Assembly (NCBI GenBank): GCA_024508725.1
Contig: JANINS010000004.1
Span: 142,163 to 206,162, forward strand
DNA: 64,000 bases
DNA from: Chitinophagaceae bacterium
Lineage (GTDB): Bacteria; Bacteroidota; Bacteroidia; Chitinophagales; Chitinophagaceae
Direction: 5' to 3'
This document shows, piece after piece, positions 26,548 to 35,664 of this stretch. The notes under the pieces were generated by a model. It was not told where the DNA came from. It worked only from the letters and a program-made list of their open reading frames with translations, and searched no databases. A program made the position numbers and the translations under genes. Within the stretch, counting starts at the first letter, position 1. Each line of letters starts with the position of its first letter.

Positions 26548-28053
26548 ATGCTAACTCCCGATCTCCGCTCTGATATAGACAAAATTTGGAACGCCTTCTG
26601 GACTGGTGGTATTTCAAACCCGCTAGCTGTTATTGAACAGATCACTTACCTGTTGTTCATTAAACGGCTGGATGAGTTACAAATTCTGAAAGAGAAGCAA
26701 GCTACTTTATTAGGTGAAGCTATTGCAAAGCCTATTTATACTGAAGAACAAAAGCAATTACGCTGGAGCACCTTTAAAGATCTCGATCCTGAGAGCATGC
26801 ACCGTATGTTCACGAAAGATGAAGGTGTATTCGATTTCATGAAGAACTATGGCAGCAAAGACAGTGCATTTGGCAAATTCATGAAAGGTGCTGTGTTCAT
26901 GATACCTACACCAAGGTTATTAAGCAATGTTGTTGACATGATCAGCAACATTGATATGAAGGATAGAGACACCAAGGGTGATGTATATGAGTACCTGTTA
27001 AGCAAGATCGCTACTGCCGGACAAAATGGACAATTCCGTACTCCTCGTCATATCATCAAGATGATGGTGGAATTGATGCAACCAACACCGGATGATGTGA
27101 TCTGTGACCCCTCTGCTGGAAGCTCAGGTTTTCTGGTTACCGCAGCAGAATACCTGAGAGAAAATCATAAGCAGGCATTCATGAAAGAAGAGTTCAATAA
27201 CTATTTCTCTTCCGAAATGTTTATGGGTATGGAGTTCGACCCCACTATGATTCGCATTGGTGCGATGAACATGATCCTTCATGGTATTGAAAATCCTCAG
27301 TTAAAAGATGTAGATGCCTTGAGTGAAGCTAATAGCTCATTTACAGAGCAGGCAACACTTATTCTTGCCAATCCTCCATTTACCGGTAGCCTGGACAATG
27401 ATGCCGTTGATGCTTCAATTTTGAAAACTGTATCGAGCAAGAAAACTGAACTGTTATTCCTTGCTTTAATTCTGAGAGGGTTGAAAAAAGGCGGAAGGGC
27501 TGCAGTGATCATACCGGACGGTGTGTTGTTTGGCAGCAGCAAAGCACATAAGCAGATAAGGCAGGAGATTATTGATAAACATAAACTGGAAGCAGTGATC
27601 TCAATGCCAAGCGGTGTGTTTAAGCCTTATGCTGGTGTAAGTACCGGTATTCTCATCTTCACCAAAACAACTACTGGTGGCACAGACAAGGTTTGGTTTT
27701 ATGATATGAAAGCTGATGGATTAAGTCTGGATGATAAACGTACCGAACTGGTGAAAACCGGACCAAACGAAACAATGAAATTTCCGGAAGATTTCGCAGA
27801 CATAAAGGATATTATAGGTAGATATAAAAAGCTTTCAGCAGAAGCAAATCGAACCAGAACAGAACAGAGTTTCTTTGTGCCAGTTGATGAGATAAGAAGT
27901 AATGGCTATGATCTAAGCATAAATCGATATAAAGAAGTGGTATACGAAGAAAAGAAGTATGATAAACCTGAGGTAATTATTTCGCAGATAAAAGAATTGG
28001 ATAAGGAAAGAATTTCTGCACTAACTGAATTAGAAGGATTACTCAAAAATTAA
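26548..28053 (+). CDS. hsdM: Type I restriction-modification methylase subunit HsdM
   Basis: A 501-residue protein of normal HsdM length. An N-terminal helical HsdM_N region (DIDKIWNAFWTGGISNPLAVIEQITYLLFIKRLDE) precedes the methylase core with motif I DPSAGSSGF and catalytic NPPF (LANPPFTG). With HsdS it methylates adenine within a bipartite target. It follows the receiver-like gene by 3 bp, so it shares the transcript with the fused methylase: two different N6-methylases in one unit. Confidence 0.95.
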   Translation: MLTPDLRSDIDKIWNAFWTGGISNPLAVIEQITYLLFIKRLDELQILKEKQATLLGEAIAKPIYTEEQKQLRWSTFKDLDPESMHRMFTKDEGVFDFMKNYGSKDSAFGKFMKGAVFMIPTPRLLSNVVDMISNIDMKDRDTKGDVYEYLLSKIATAGQNGQFRTPRHIIKMMVELMQPTPDDVICDPSAGSSGFLVTAAEYLRENHKQAFMKEEFNNYFSSEMFMGMEFDPTMIRIGAMNMILHGIENPQLKDVDALSEANSSFTEQATLILANPPFTGSLDNDAVDASILKTVSSKKTELLFLALILRGLKKGGRAAVIIPDGVLFGSSKAHKQIRQEIIDKHKLEAVISMPSGVFKPYAGVSTGILIFTKTTTGGTDKVWFYDMKADGLSLDDKRTELVKTGPNETMKFPEDFADIKDIIGRYKKLSAEANRTRTEQSFFVPVDEIRSNGYDLSINRYKEVVYEEKKYDKPEVIISQIKELDKERISALTELEGLLKN

Positions 28054-28057
28054 AGTA

Positions 28058-28444
28058 ATGACAATTCCGACCCTTGAAGAATTCGATAGAGCCTTGCATG
28101 ATATTTCTCAAGAGGTGCATCAAGTTGCTTCAGCAATTTATAATAAAGCTAAGGAAGAAGGTAAGATTGCATTAAACGGGGATCTGAATGATGCTTGCAG
28201 TATTGGTTCAACTATTATGTATTTGGACATGCGTAAAAAACTTTACAAGTTCTTCAGTAGTATACAAGGAAATTCTGGTAAGGGATATGTGATCTTCGTT
28301 CATGATAATCAGGTAAGCATAGCATTAGAAAAAGTTAGCGGAAGCCAATCTTATGAAATACGCAACGCTGGATATGAGATGCTTGCGCAGAGATTGAAGC
28401 AGAAGTTTGGTTGGGAAATTTATTGTGATGTAAGAATTGATTAA
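28058..28444 (+). CDS. Hypothetical protein between hsdM and hsdS
   Basis: A 128-residue protein, mainly helical at the start (FDRALHDISQEVHQVASAIYNKAKEEGK) with a beta-rich end. No family is recognised and no catalytic motif is seen. It starts 4 bp after hsdM and ends 16 bp before hsdS, so it is co-expressed with the restriction system; an accessory or anti-restriction role would be speculation. Confidence 0.7.
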   Translation: MTIPTLEEFDRALHDISQEVHQVASAIYNKAKEEGKIALNGDLNDACSIGSTIMYLDMRKKLYKFFSSIQGNSGKGYVIFVHDNQVSIALEKVSGSQSYEIRNAGYEMLAQRLKQKFGWEIYCDVRID

Positions 28445-28460
28445 TGTCTAACTATTTAAA

Positions 28461-29606
28461 ATGAAAGATTGGCAAAAAATTGCTTTAGGAGAATTAGTTA
28501 CAATCACAAAGGGTAAAAAGCATGTTGAAACTGATGATGTTTCTGCATTTCGCTATTTGCAAATAGAGGATCTGAATGGTCATTACACAACGAAGTATAC
28601 AAAAGAAACAGGAACTCATGTTCATGAGAAAGATATAGTGATTGTGTGGGATGGTGCAAATGCCGGAAAAGTTGGATGCGGATTTGCGGGAGTTATTGGT
28701 AGCACTTTAGCAAGACTTTCATTCAAAGAAGAGAAAATTGAAACCAGATTTGTCAAGCGTTATCTCGACTATCAATTTGAGTTTATTAAGTCTCAAAGAA
28801 CAGGTGCGACAATTCCTCACGTCTCCTCAGATGCATTAAAGAAATTGATTGTACCACTTCCTGCTTTTTCGATACAACAAAAAATAGCTGCTATTCTCGA
28901 CAAAGCAGATGAGCTTCGTCAAAAAGATCAACAGCTACTTACCAAGTATGATGAATTGCTGCAAAGCATCTTTTACCAGATGTTTGGTGATCCAGTGAAG
29001 AATGAAAAAAGATGGACCAAGGTTAAACTTGAAACCATTTGTGATGTAGGATCGAGCAGAAGAGTATTTGTAGAAGAATTAGTTGAAACGGGAATTCCAT
29101 TTTATCGAGGTACAGAAATTGGAGTATTAGGTTTAGGTGAGAATATCACCCCAACATTATTTATAACAAAAGAACATTATGAAAGCTTAAAAAAAGAGAC
29201 TGGAGTTCCTCAAATTGGAGACTTGCTACTCCCTTCAATTTGTCCTGATGGAAGAATTTATGAGGTATCAGATACTACTCCTTTTTATTTCAAAGATGGT
29301 CGAGTCTTATGGATAAAGGTTAATAAAACAAAGATCAATAGCACTTTCCTAAAAATATTGCTGAAACAAATCTTTTATTTAGACTATTCTAAAATTGCAT
29401 CTGGAACCACTTTTTCCGAGTTGAAAATTTTTGAGCTAAAAAAGCTTCAAACACCTCTTCCTCCATTTGAATTACAAAATAAATTCGGCTGCATCGCTCA
29501 AAATCTTCTAGCTCAAAAGGAAATCATGCGGCGTGAAAATCAAGCGAGTGAACAGTTGTTTCAGTCTCTTCTGCAAAAAGCCTTCAAAGGAGAACTCGTA
29601 AGTTAG
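28461..29606 (+). CDS. hsdS: Type I restriction-modification specificity subunit HsdS
   Basis: A 381-residue protein with the two target-recognition domains and connecting helices typical of HsdS. TRD1 is about residues 1-135, the first helical spacer follows (IQQKIAAILDKADELRQKDQQLLTKYDELLQSIFYQMFGDP), TRD2 covers ~185-335, and a second spacer ends in SLLQKAFKGELVS. It sets the bipartite DNA target of the HsdM/HsdR complex. It is the last gene of the module 2 unit; its TAG stop is 1 bp before module 3. Confidence 0.95.
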   Translation: MKDWQKIALGELVTITKGKKHVETDDVSAFRYLQIEDLNGHYTTKYTKETGTHVHEKDIVIVWDGANAGKVGCGFAGVIGSTLARLSFKEEKIETRFVKRYLDYQFEFIKSQRTGATIPHVSSDALKKLIVPLPAFSIQQKIAAILDKADELRQKDQQLLTKYDELLQSIFYQMFGDPVKNEKRWTKVKLETICDVGSSRRVFVEELVETGIPFYRGTEIGVLGLGENITPTLFITKEHYESLKKETGVPQIGDLLLPSICPDGRIYEVSDTTPFYFKDGRVLWIKVNKTKINSTFLKILLKQIFYLDYSKIASGTTFSELKIFELKKLQTPLPPFELQNKFGCIAQNLLAQKEIMRRENQASEQLFQSLLQKAFKGELVS

Positions 29607-29607
29607 T

Positions 29608-29642
29608 GTGCAAATAGGCTGCACTTTACGGAAATAAGTTTG
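29608..29642 (+). promoter_or_regulatory. Operator/promoter module 3, upstream of the vWA gene
   Basis: GTGCAA-ATAGG-CTGCAC (29608-29624; one mismatch between arms), 10 bp, then TAAGTTTG (29635-29642), a perfect Bacteroidota -7 box. It starts 1 bp after the hsdS stop. The vWA gene's ATG is 21 bp after the box, as in module 2. Confidence 0.85.
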
Positions 29643-29663
29643 TTGCTCATTAAACATTATAAC

Positions 29664-30293
29664 ATGAGCAACAAACACCAGGTACATAATCTTATCATTT
29701 TAGATGAAAGCGGTTCAATGGAGAGCATTAAGCCCGCTACCATACAAGGCTTCAACGAGATCGTTCAAACCATCAAAGGCGTAGAACAACAATTTCCCGA
29801 ACAACAACATTTCATTTCACTGATTAGCTTTAATGGTCTGAGCAGGAAAACTCATTTATGGAGGCAGCCTGTCAGTTCACTAAATGCCCTGACTGCTGAT
29901 ACTTATAAGCCGGATGCCAGCACTCCTTTGTTTGATGCTATGGGCACGAGCCTGGGCAGGCTTTCAGCAGAACTGGATGGAGAGGCAGATTATAATGTAC
30001 TCGTTACCATTCTTACGGATGGTGAAGAGAATGCTTCAGTAGAGTTCACTGGTTTAGCGGTAAAGAACCTGGTAGAGAAGCTGAAAGCTAATCGGTGGAC
30101 ATTTACCTATATTGGCACGGACCACGACGTAGAGAAGATTGCGTTATCCCTTTCTATCACCAATGTTTTAAGATTTGAGAAGAATGCAGACTCGATGAAA
30201 AGCATGTTTCTCAATGAGAGTATCGCCAGGACTGCTTACAGTAAGAAAATCAGGGATAAAGAAGACACTTCGGATAACTTCTATAAGCAGTAA
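29664..30293 (+). CDS. von Willebrand factor type A domain protein
   Basis: About 209 residues from the ATG at 29664, which fits the promoter box at 29635. The domain is nearly the whole protein: the MIDAS motif LDESGSM (Asp-x-Ser-x-Ser) near the start, a STPLFDAMG loop that supplies the Thr ligand, and ILTDGEEN with the Asp ligand. Such cytosolic vWA proteins bind partner proteins through a metal. It is the first gene of the unit that ends with hsdR, so a role as scaffold for the restriction complex is possible but unproven. Confidence 0.88.
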   Translation: MSNKHQVHNLIILDESGSMESIKPATIQGFNEIVQTIKGVEQQFPEQQHFISLISFNGLSRKTHLWRQPVSSLNALTADTYKPDASTPLFDAMGTSLGRLSAELDGEADYNVLVTILTDGEENASVEFTGLAVKNLVEKLKANRWTFTYIGTDHDVEKIALSLSITNVLRFEKNADSMKSMFLNESIARTAYSKKIRDKEDTSDNFYKQ

Positions 30294-30350
30294 GTTTCTT
30301 ATATTAGTCATGGGAACGTACCCTAACCAATAAGAAATGCCCGCCATTTA

Positions 30351-33300
30351 ATGAATAGCAACTTCTCATTTTTACAACAAGAATTCAACGAGATGTACGA
30401 TACTGCTTATCGGGCAGAGCAGTATGTGTACAGCGATCCTGTGTCTTGTGCCATTCATTGCAGAAGAAGCCTGGAGCAATTTGTAAAATGGTTGTATGAG
30501 AACGATTCTGACCTGGAGAAACCTGTAGATACTACGCTGAATTCCTTATTACATGAACCAAGTTTTCAAAAGCTGCTTCCCTTTACGCTGTTTCGGCAGG
30601 TGAACCTGCTAAGAAAGATTGGAAATGTTGCCGTTCACACTACGAAGAACATTAGCGAAAGAGAGGCATTATCAGTAGTCAAAATACTGCATGATTTTGC
30701 ATTATGGGTGGTCAGGTTATACAGCAAAGCCCAAACTCCGGTTCATACTTTCAACGAAGCCGTTATTCCTACTGAGAGAATAGTGGCAATGAAATTTCAG
30801 AAACAAACCAGACCTGAAATTTTTGAGGGACTTGTTAATTACAGCCTGGCTTCAGAGCCATCTGTTCATTTGGAAGAAACACATTCTAAGCTTTACAAAG
30901 AGATTAAAGAAGCCAATCTTCAGAACCTCGAAGTCCAGCAGCCTCCATCCAGCTTAACCGAAGCAGAAACAAGGAGAATATACATAGATGCTATGCTGAA
31001 AGAAGCTGGCTGGGATCTTACTCAACCTAATGTAATTGAATTTGAACTTCAGCATATAAGTGATCCTGACAGTAGTCGCTATGCAGATTATGTGCTTTGG
31101 GGAGATAATGGAAAGCCTTTGGCAGTTGTTGAAGCCAAGAAAACCCTGGTGGATGCCTACAAAGGAAAAAGGCAGGCTGAGGTATATGCCGATTGCCTGG
31201 AGAAAATGTTTGGTCAGCGTCCGATTATCTTCTTCACCAATGGATATGAAACACAAATATGGGATGATACTTTTTATCCATACAGGCAGGTAGAAGGATT
31301 CTATTCAAAAGAAGAGTTAGAACTGCTAATTAACCGGAGAACTTTACGAAAGTCGTTAAGCAGTCATCCAATTAACACCGACATAGCTGACAGATATTAC
31401 CAGGCTGAAGCGATCAAAAGAGTAGCAGAAGATATAGAAGCAGGAAGAAGAGGTGCTTTATTAGTCATGGCTACAGGTAGCGGAAAAACAAGAACCGCAG
31501 CTGCAATAGTTGACCTGCTCACCAGTTGTAACTGGGCAAAGCGAATTTTATTTTTAGCTGATCGAAATGCACTTGTGACGCAAGCAAAAAATGCATTTAA
31601 TACTTATCTGCCAAACCTTACTTCAATTGATTTGACGAACGAAGACGCAGATACATCAAGCCGGATCATCTTCAGCACCTACCCTACAATGATGAACCGG
31701 ATCGATAATACCAAAGTAGAGGGAAGACGCTACTTTGGTATTGGGCATTTTGACCTGGTGATCATTGATGAGGCACACAGGAGTATATACCAGAAATACA
31801 AGGCACTGTTCCAATATTTTGATGCATTATTCATTGGTTTAACAGCAACCCCTAAAGCTGAGACACATAAAGACACTTATGAGCTTTTTGGTCGTGAGAT
31901 GCATAATCCAACTTACGCATATGAGTTGGATAAGGCTGTGAATGATCAGTATTTAAGACCTCCGAAGGCTATTCCTGTACCAATGAAGTTTCCAAGAGAA
32001 GGCATCCGATACGACGATCTTTCTGAACAGGAAAAAGAAGAGTACGAAAAGGAATTCCTTGAAAACTTTGGAGCAGTACCTGATGAAGTATCAAGCACTG
32101 CAATCAATACCTGGTTATTTAATGAAGATACTGTGAACAAGGTATTGGAGCTGTTAATGCAGAAAGCACTTCGGATTGAAGGTGGAGATAAATTGGGTAA
32201 GACAATCATTTTTGCGAAGAACCACGAGCATGCTGTCTTCATCGAGAAGTGCTTCGACAAACTATTCCCAAAGTATGCAGGTAAGATGCTGAAGGTGATT
32301 GACAACTACTCTTATGATGCTCAATCAATGATTTATGAGTTTTCTGATCCTGAAAAAACTGAGTTCCAAATTGCTGTTTCTGTAGATATGCTGGATACGG
32401 GTATCGATATTCCCGAAATACTGAACCTCGTTGTTTTCAAACCAGTCAGATCAAAAGCCAAGTGGTGGCAGATGATTGGTAGAGGTACAAGGCTGCGGAA
32501 GGATCTTTTTGGTCCCGGATTGGACAAAGAGTTCTTTTACCTGTTTGACATATGTGGCAATATTGAATTTTTTAAGAGTGATATAAAAGAAACTGAACCT
32601 GGTTTAAGAGGTACTTTAAGTGAACAGATATTTAAGGTAAAATTGAATCTTGCTTTCCTGTTGCAGCAAAGCCCTTCAGAAGAAAATAAGGAATTGCAGC
32701 ACCAGTTAATTCATGAATTGCACAGTATAGTGGCTGGGTTTTCAGCTGATGATTTCAGAGTTCGAATGAAGTTACAATGTGTGGATAAGTACAAGGACTT
32801 ACAACAATGGAATGCACTTTCGCAACTAGAAGTAATAGAAATCGATCAGCATCTGGCTCCGCTATATTTAGATGAAGATTCAAATGAGTCTGCAAGAAGG
32901 TTTGATTTGATGATGCTGAATTGCATGATTGCAAAACTTGAGCAGATGCCAAGAGAGCAGTTATATAGAATGCAGGTGCAGGATACTGTAAGAGGGCTGC
33001 TGAAAAAAATGGGTATTCCTGCAGTAAAGGCTAAGGAAAACCTGATAAAGTATGTTTTAGAAGATGAATTCTGGCAGCAAGCTGACATTGCCGGGCTTAA
33101 TACTACAAGATTGGATTTGCGTGATCTGGTACAATACATAGATCCCAGCAGAAGAAAAAACCTATATACAAACTTCGAAGATGAGATAGGTGAAATCCAG
33201 GTACAAGAGATGATTGCAACTTATCAGGAACTCGGTAGTTATAAAAGAAGAGTAGAAAAATTCATTAGAGAAAACAGGAACCACATCACCATCCACAGAA

Positions 33301-33704
33301 TTTGCAATAATCAGCCGATCACAAAAGAAGAACTAACTGAACTTGAGAAACTCCTATTTTCTATTGATACCTCTATTACCCAAGAGGCATTTGATAATGT
33401 GATCGGTCGGCAGCCATTAGCCAAGTTTGTCCGTTCAATTTTAGGCTTAGAAGTGAATGCAGCCAAAGCTGCATTTGCTGCATTTCTACAAACTGAAAGA
33501 TTGAACGCTACGCAACTACACTTCATCAACACCATTATAGATTATCTCACCGTAAATGGCACAATAGATAAAAAGATGCTGTTCAGTAAGCCGTTCACTG
33601 ATATTAATGACCAGGGATTGGCTGGAGTATTTGATATGGAAACAGCCGGAACGATTGTGAGGATTATTGATGAGATCAATGGGAATGTGGTGGAGGTGGG
33701 GTAG
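30351..33704 (+). CDS. hsdR: Type I restriction endonuclease/translocase subunit HsdR with N-terminal DUF4145-like domain
   Basis: A 1117-residue protein. Residues ~1-125 resemble DUF4145 (CAIHCRRSLEQFVKWLY, VNLLRKIGNVAVH), which is often fused to such subunits. The nuclease domain follows with ADYVLWGDNGKPLAVVEAKK (Asp...Glu-x-Lys) and a QAEVYAD segment. Then the helicase motor: Walker A MATGSGKT, DEAH box IIDEAHRS, and LTATP. Motif VI is seen as MIGRGTRL. It cleaves and translocates unmodified DNA with HsdM/HsdS. It has its own promoter module, separate from hsdM/hsdS. It ends in TAG directly before module 4. Confidence 0.95.
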   Translation: MNSNFSFLQQEFNEMYDTAYRAEQYVYSDPVSCAIHCRRSLEQFVKWLYENDSDLEKPVDTTLNSLLHEPSFQKLLPFTLFRQVNLLRKIGNVAVHTTKNISEREALSVVKILHDFALWVVRLYSKAQTPVHTFNEAVIPTERIVAMKFQKQTRPEIFEGLVNYSLASEPSVHLEETHSKLYKEIKEANLQNLEVQQPPSSLTEAETRRIYIDAMLKEAGWDLTQPNVIEFELQHISDPDSSRYADYVLWGDNGKPLAVVEAKKTLVDAYKGKRQAEVYADCLEKMFGQRPIIFFTNGYETQIWDDTFYPYRQVEGFYSKEELELLINRRTLRKSLSSHPINTDIADRYYQAEAIKRVAEDIEAGRRGALLVMATGSGKTRTAAAIVDLLTSCNWAKRILFLADRNALVTQAKNAFNTYLPNLTSIDLTNEDADTSSRIIFSTYPTMMNRIDNTKVEGRRYFGIGHFDLVIIDEAHRSIYQKYKALFQYFDALFIGLTATPKAETHKDTYELFGREMHNPTYAYELDKAVNDQYLRPPKAIPVPMKFPREGIRYDDLSEQEKEEYEKEFLENFGAVPDEVSSTAINTWLFNEDTVNKVLELLMQKALRIEGGDKLGKTIIFAKNHEHAVFIEKCFDKLFPKYAGKMLKVIDNYSYDAQSMIYEFSDPEKTEFQIAVSVDMLDTGIDIPEILNLVVFKPVRSKAKWWQMIGRGTRLRKDLFGPGLDKEFFYLFDICGNIEFFKSDIKETEPGLRGTLSEQIFKVKLNLAFLLQQSPSEENKELQHQLIHELHSIVAGFSADDFRVRMKLQCVDKYKDLQQWNALSQLEVIEIDQHLAPLYLDEDSNESARRFDLMMLNCMIAKLEQMPREQLYRMQVQDTVRGLLKKMGIPAVKAKENLIKYVLEDEFWQQADIAGLNTTRLDLRDLVQYIDPSRRKNLYTNFEDEIGEIQVQEMIATYQELGSYKRRVEKFIRENRNHITIHRICNNQPITKEELTELEKLLFSIDTSITQEAFDNVIGRQPLAKFVRSILGLEVNAAKAAFAAFLQTERLNATQLHFINTIIDYLTVNGTIDKKMLFSKPFTDINDQGLAGVFDMETAGTIVRIIDEINGNVVEVG

Positions 33705-33739
33705 GTGCAAATAGGTTGCATTAAAACATCTGATTTTTG
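33705..33739 (+). promoter_or_regulatory. Operator/promoter module 4, upstream of the retron
   Basis: GTGCAA-ATAGG-TTGCAT (33705-33721), 10 bp, then GATTTTTG (33732-33739), a one-mismatch -7 box. It abuts the hsdR stop codon. Transcription from here would begin at about the a1 arm of the retron ncRNA. Confidence 0.8.
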
Positions 33740-33741
33740 TA

Positions 33742-34009
33742 AAGTTCTTTGAAGCTCGCTTACATTATTGATTTGTGCCAACTGGGAACTTCTTAGAAGT
33801 TTCAGAGCGGTTGGTGTTCCATCTAACGATGGGATGAAGGTTTCGGTTGTAATCTGTCTGTGGCACTGCTGTGAAGCTTTCTACGGACAACTCATCCTAA
33901 ACCCCTTCTTATGGAGTAGATATATATTCTTCTTCAACCCCTTCTTTAGATTTTATTTTTTATTATACGGGATTCATATACAAAGAATAAAAAGCGGGCT
34001 TCAGAACTT
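33742..34009 (+). ncRNA. Retron msr-msd RNA
   Basis: The gene-free stretch before the reverse transcriptase has the retron layout. The 20-nt a1 arm (33742-33761, AAGTTC...TCGCTT) pairs with the a2 arm (33992-34009, AAGCGGGCTTCAGAACTT): 18 bp with one G-T pair and a two-base bulge. Between them GTGCCA (33775) pairs with TGGCAC (33861), enclosing two perfect hairpins, AACTTCT-t-AGAAGTT (33787-33801) and CCATC-taac-GATGG (33819-33832), as expected for msr. The msd is probably in 33870-33990, where AACCCCTTCTT occurs twice. The RT start is 8 bp after a2. Exact ends are inferred. Confidence 0.85.
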
Positions 34010-34017
34010 ATTAAATT

Positions 34018-35664
34018 ATGCTGCTTCAACAGGAACATATCGAACTTTTCAGAGAAGCCTTCAGTAGAATGGAGACAAGGGAAGACTTATTGGTTGTTAT
34101 GAATGAAGCTAAAAAAATTATCTATGGGGAAAAAGCTGTTCCATTTGAATTAAAGCAGCTTACCTGGTATAGCAACCCCGCACACTTTCAAAATAAGGTT
34201 AACCAAGAAAGTACTTCTGCTGACTCACTTTCAGTAGAAAATATGACCCTTATACGCAAACCAGATTCTCGCTTTGTATATGGCAATCGAAGGATTTTTG
34301 TACGTTATGAAGAATTTTTTATAAGAAAGAAATCAGGTGACAAAAGGCTCATATCCAGTCCTGTGAAAGGTCTCAAGCTATTGCAAAAAGCCCTTGCACT
34401 TGTGTTACAATGTGTTTATGAACCTCAAGAAGCTGTAATGGGTTTTGTACCAGGGAAATCAATCGTTGATAACGCAAGGCTACACGAAGGGAATAAATAT
34501 GTTTATAATATTGATCTCAAAGACTTTTTTGGTTCAATTGACCAGGCCAGAGTATGGAAGTGTCTTCAATTAAAGCCATTCAATTTGAGCAATGGCGACT
34601 CAGCAACTCAACAAAAAGACCCTACGCTTGAAACAGGTGTTAGGCAGTTCGTAACGGAATTCAATGAAGTAATTTATTATAAGATCAGTAATAACGTTTT
34701 ATCTCTCATAGTTGATAAACAGGGCCATTACAAAACTTATTATAACAGGATAACGAGCCACCTTGAAAAGCCTGTATCAAATGACAGCGACCGACCCCAT
34801 TTACTGCAGTGGTTGAAACAGCAGCAGGAATTCAGAAAGAAAGCTAACGAGATCGTTTTTGAGGACGCTCGTAAATACATTTTTTCCGCAGACAATGTTG
34901 TTAAGCTAAGGCGCTTGTTTTCTTCACGTTTAAGTTTGGCTAACATTATAGCAGCGTTGTGTTGCACTGAGATCGAAGTTGAAAGATTAAATGAGCATAA
35001 TGACTGGGTGAAGGTGAAACGAAACGTGCTACCACAGGGAGCGCCAACTTCACCTATTATCACCAACATCGTTTGCCAGCGATTAGACTTCATATTGACT
35101 GGTGTTGCTAAAAGGTTTGGCTTAAAGTACAGTCGTTACGCTGACGACATTACGTTTAGCTCCATGCATAATGTTTACCAGCCCGGAAGCGAATTTCTTT
35201 TGGAGTTACACAGGGTAATAAAAGAACAAGGGTTTCATATTAAAGAAAGCAAAACACGACTACAGAAAGAGGGCTACAGAAAAGAAGTGACTGGCCTAGT
35301 GGTGAATGCTACAGCAAATGTGCGCAAGCGTTATATTAAACAGCTACGGATGTGGTTGTATTACTGGGAAAGGTATGGTTACGACAGGGCATATTCTTTT
35401 TTTCTTCAACAGTATGTATCTGATAAAGGGCATATAAAAAAGGGTAAGCCTGATATGGCTAACGTGATACAAGGGAAGCTAGATTATTTGAAGATGGTAA
35501 AGGGAAACAGTAGGCAATATTTAGAACTTAAAAAGAGATATACGTATCTTACGGGAAAGGTGGTTGATTCGGTGGATAGATCCAACTATTTAAATGAGGT
35601 TATTGATGTCTTTGGAAATAAAGGTTTAGTAAAAGCCATGCAATATTATAACCCTGTGAAATGA
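34018..35664 (+). CDS. Retron-type reverse transcriptase
   Basis: A 548-residue protein with retron marks: FFIRKKSGDKRLISSP, NARLH (152-156, the NAxxH motif), IDLKDFFGSI with the first catalytic Asp, QGAPTSP (340-346), YADD (374-377) and VTGLVVN (424-426). It would copy part of the upstream ncRNA into msDNA. Residues ~187-305, between the first Asp motif and QGAPTSP, hold a ~120-residue insertion not usual for retron RTs, with several charged helices. An N-terminal extension of ~90 residues is also present. Its stop overlaps the next gene by 4 bp. Confidence 0.93.
   Translation: MLLQQEHIELFREAFSRMETREDLLVVMNEAKKIIYGEKAVPFELKQLTWYSNPAHFQNKVNQESTSADSLSVENMTLIRKPDSRFVYGNRRIFVRYEEFFIRKKSGDKRLISSPVKGLKLLQKALALVLQCVYEPQEAVMGFVPGKSIVDNARLHEGNKYVYNIDLKDFFGSIDQARVWKCLQLKPFNLSNGDSATQQKDPTLETGVRQFVTEFNEVIYYKISNNVLSLIVDKQGHYKTYYNRITSHLEKPVSNDSDRPHLLQWLKQQQEFRKKANEIVFEDARKYIFSADNVVKLRRLFSSRLSLANIIAALCCTEIEVERLNEHNDWVKVKRNVLPQGAPTSPIITNIVCQRLDFILTGVAKRFGLKYSRYADDITFSSMHNVYQPGSEFLLELHRVIKEQGFHIKESKTRLQKEGYRKEVTGLVVNATANVRKRYIKQLRMWLYYWERYGYDRAYSFFLQQYVSDKGHIKKGKPDMANVIQGKLDYLKMVKGNSRQYLELKKRYTYLTGKVVDSVDRSNYLNEVIDVFGNKGLVKAMQYYNPVK

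Noticed and set aside
33768-34067. A ~99-codon frame between hsdR and the reverse transcriptase
   Set aside because: It lies inside the predicted retron msr-msd RNA and overlaps the RT start; composition does not look protein-like. The a1/a2 pairing is the better explanation.
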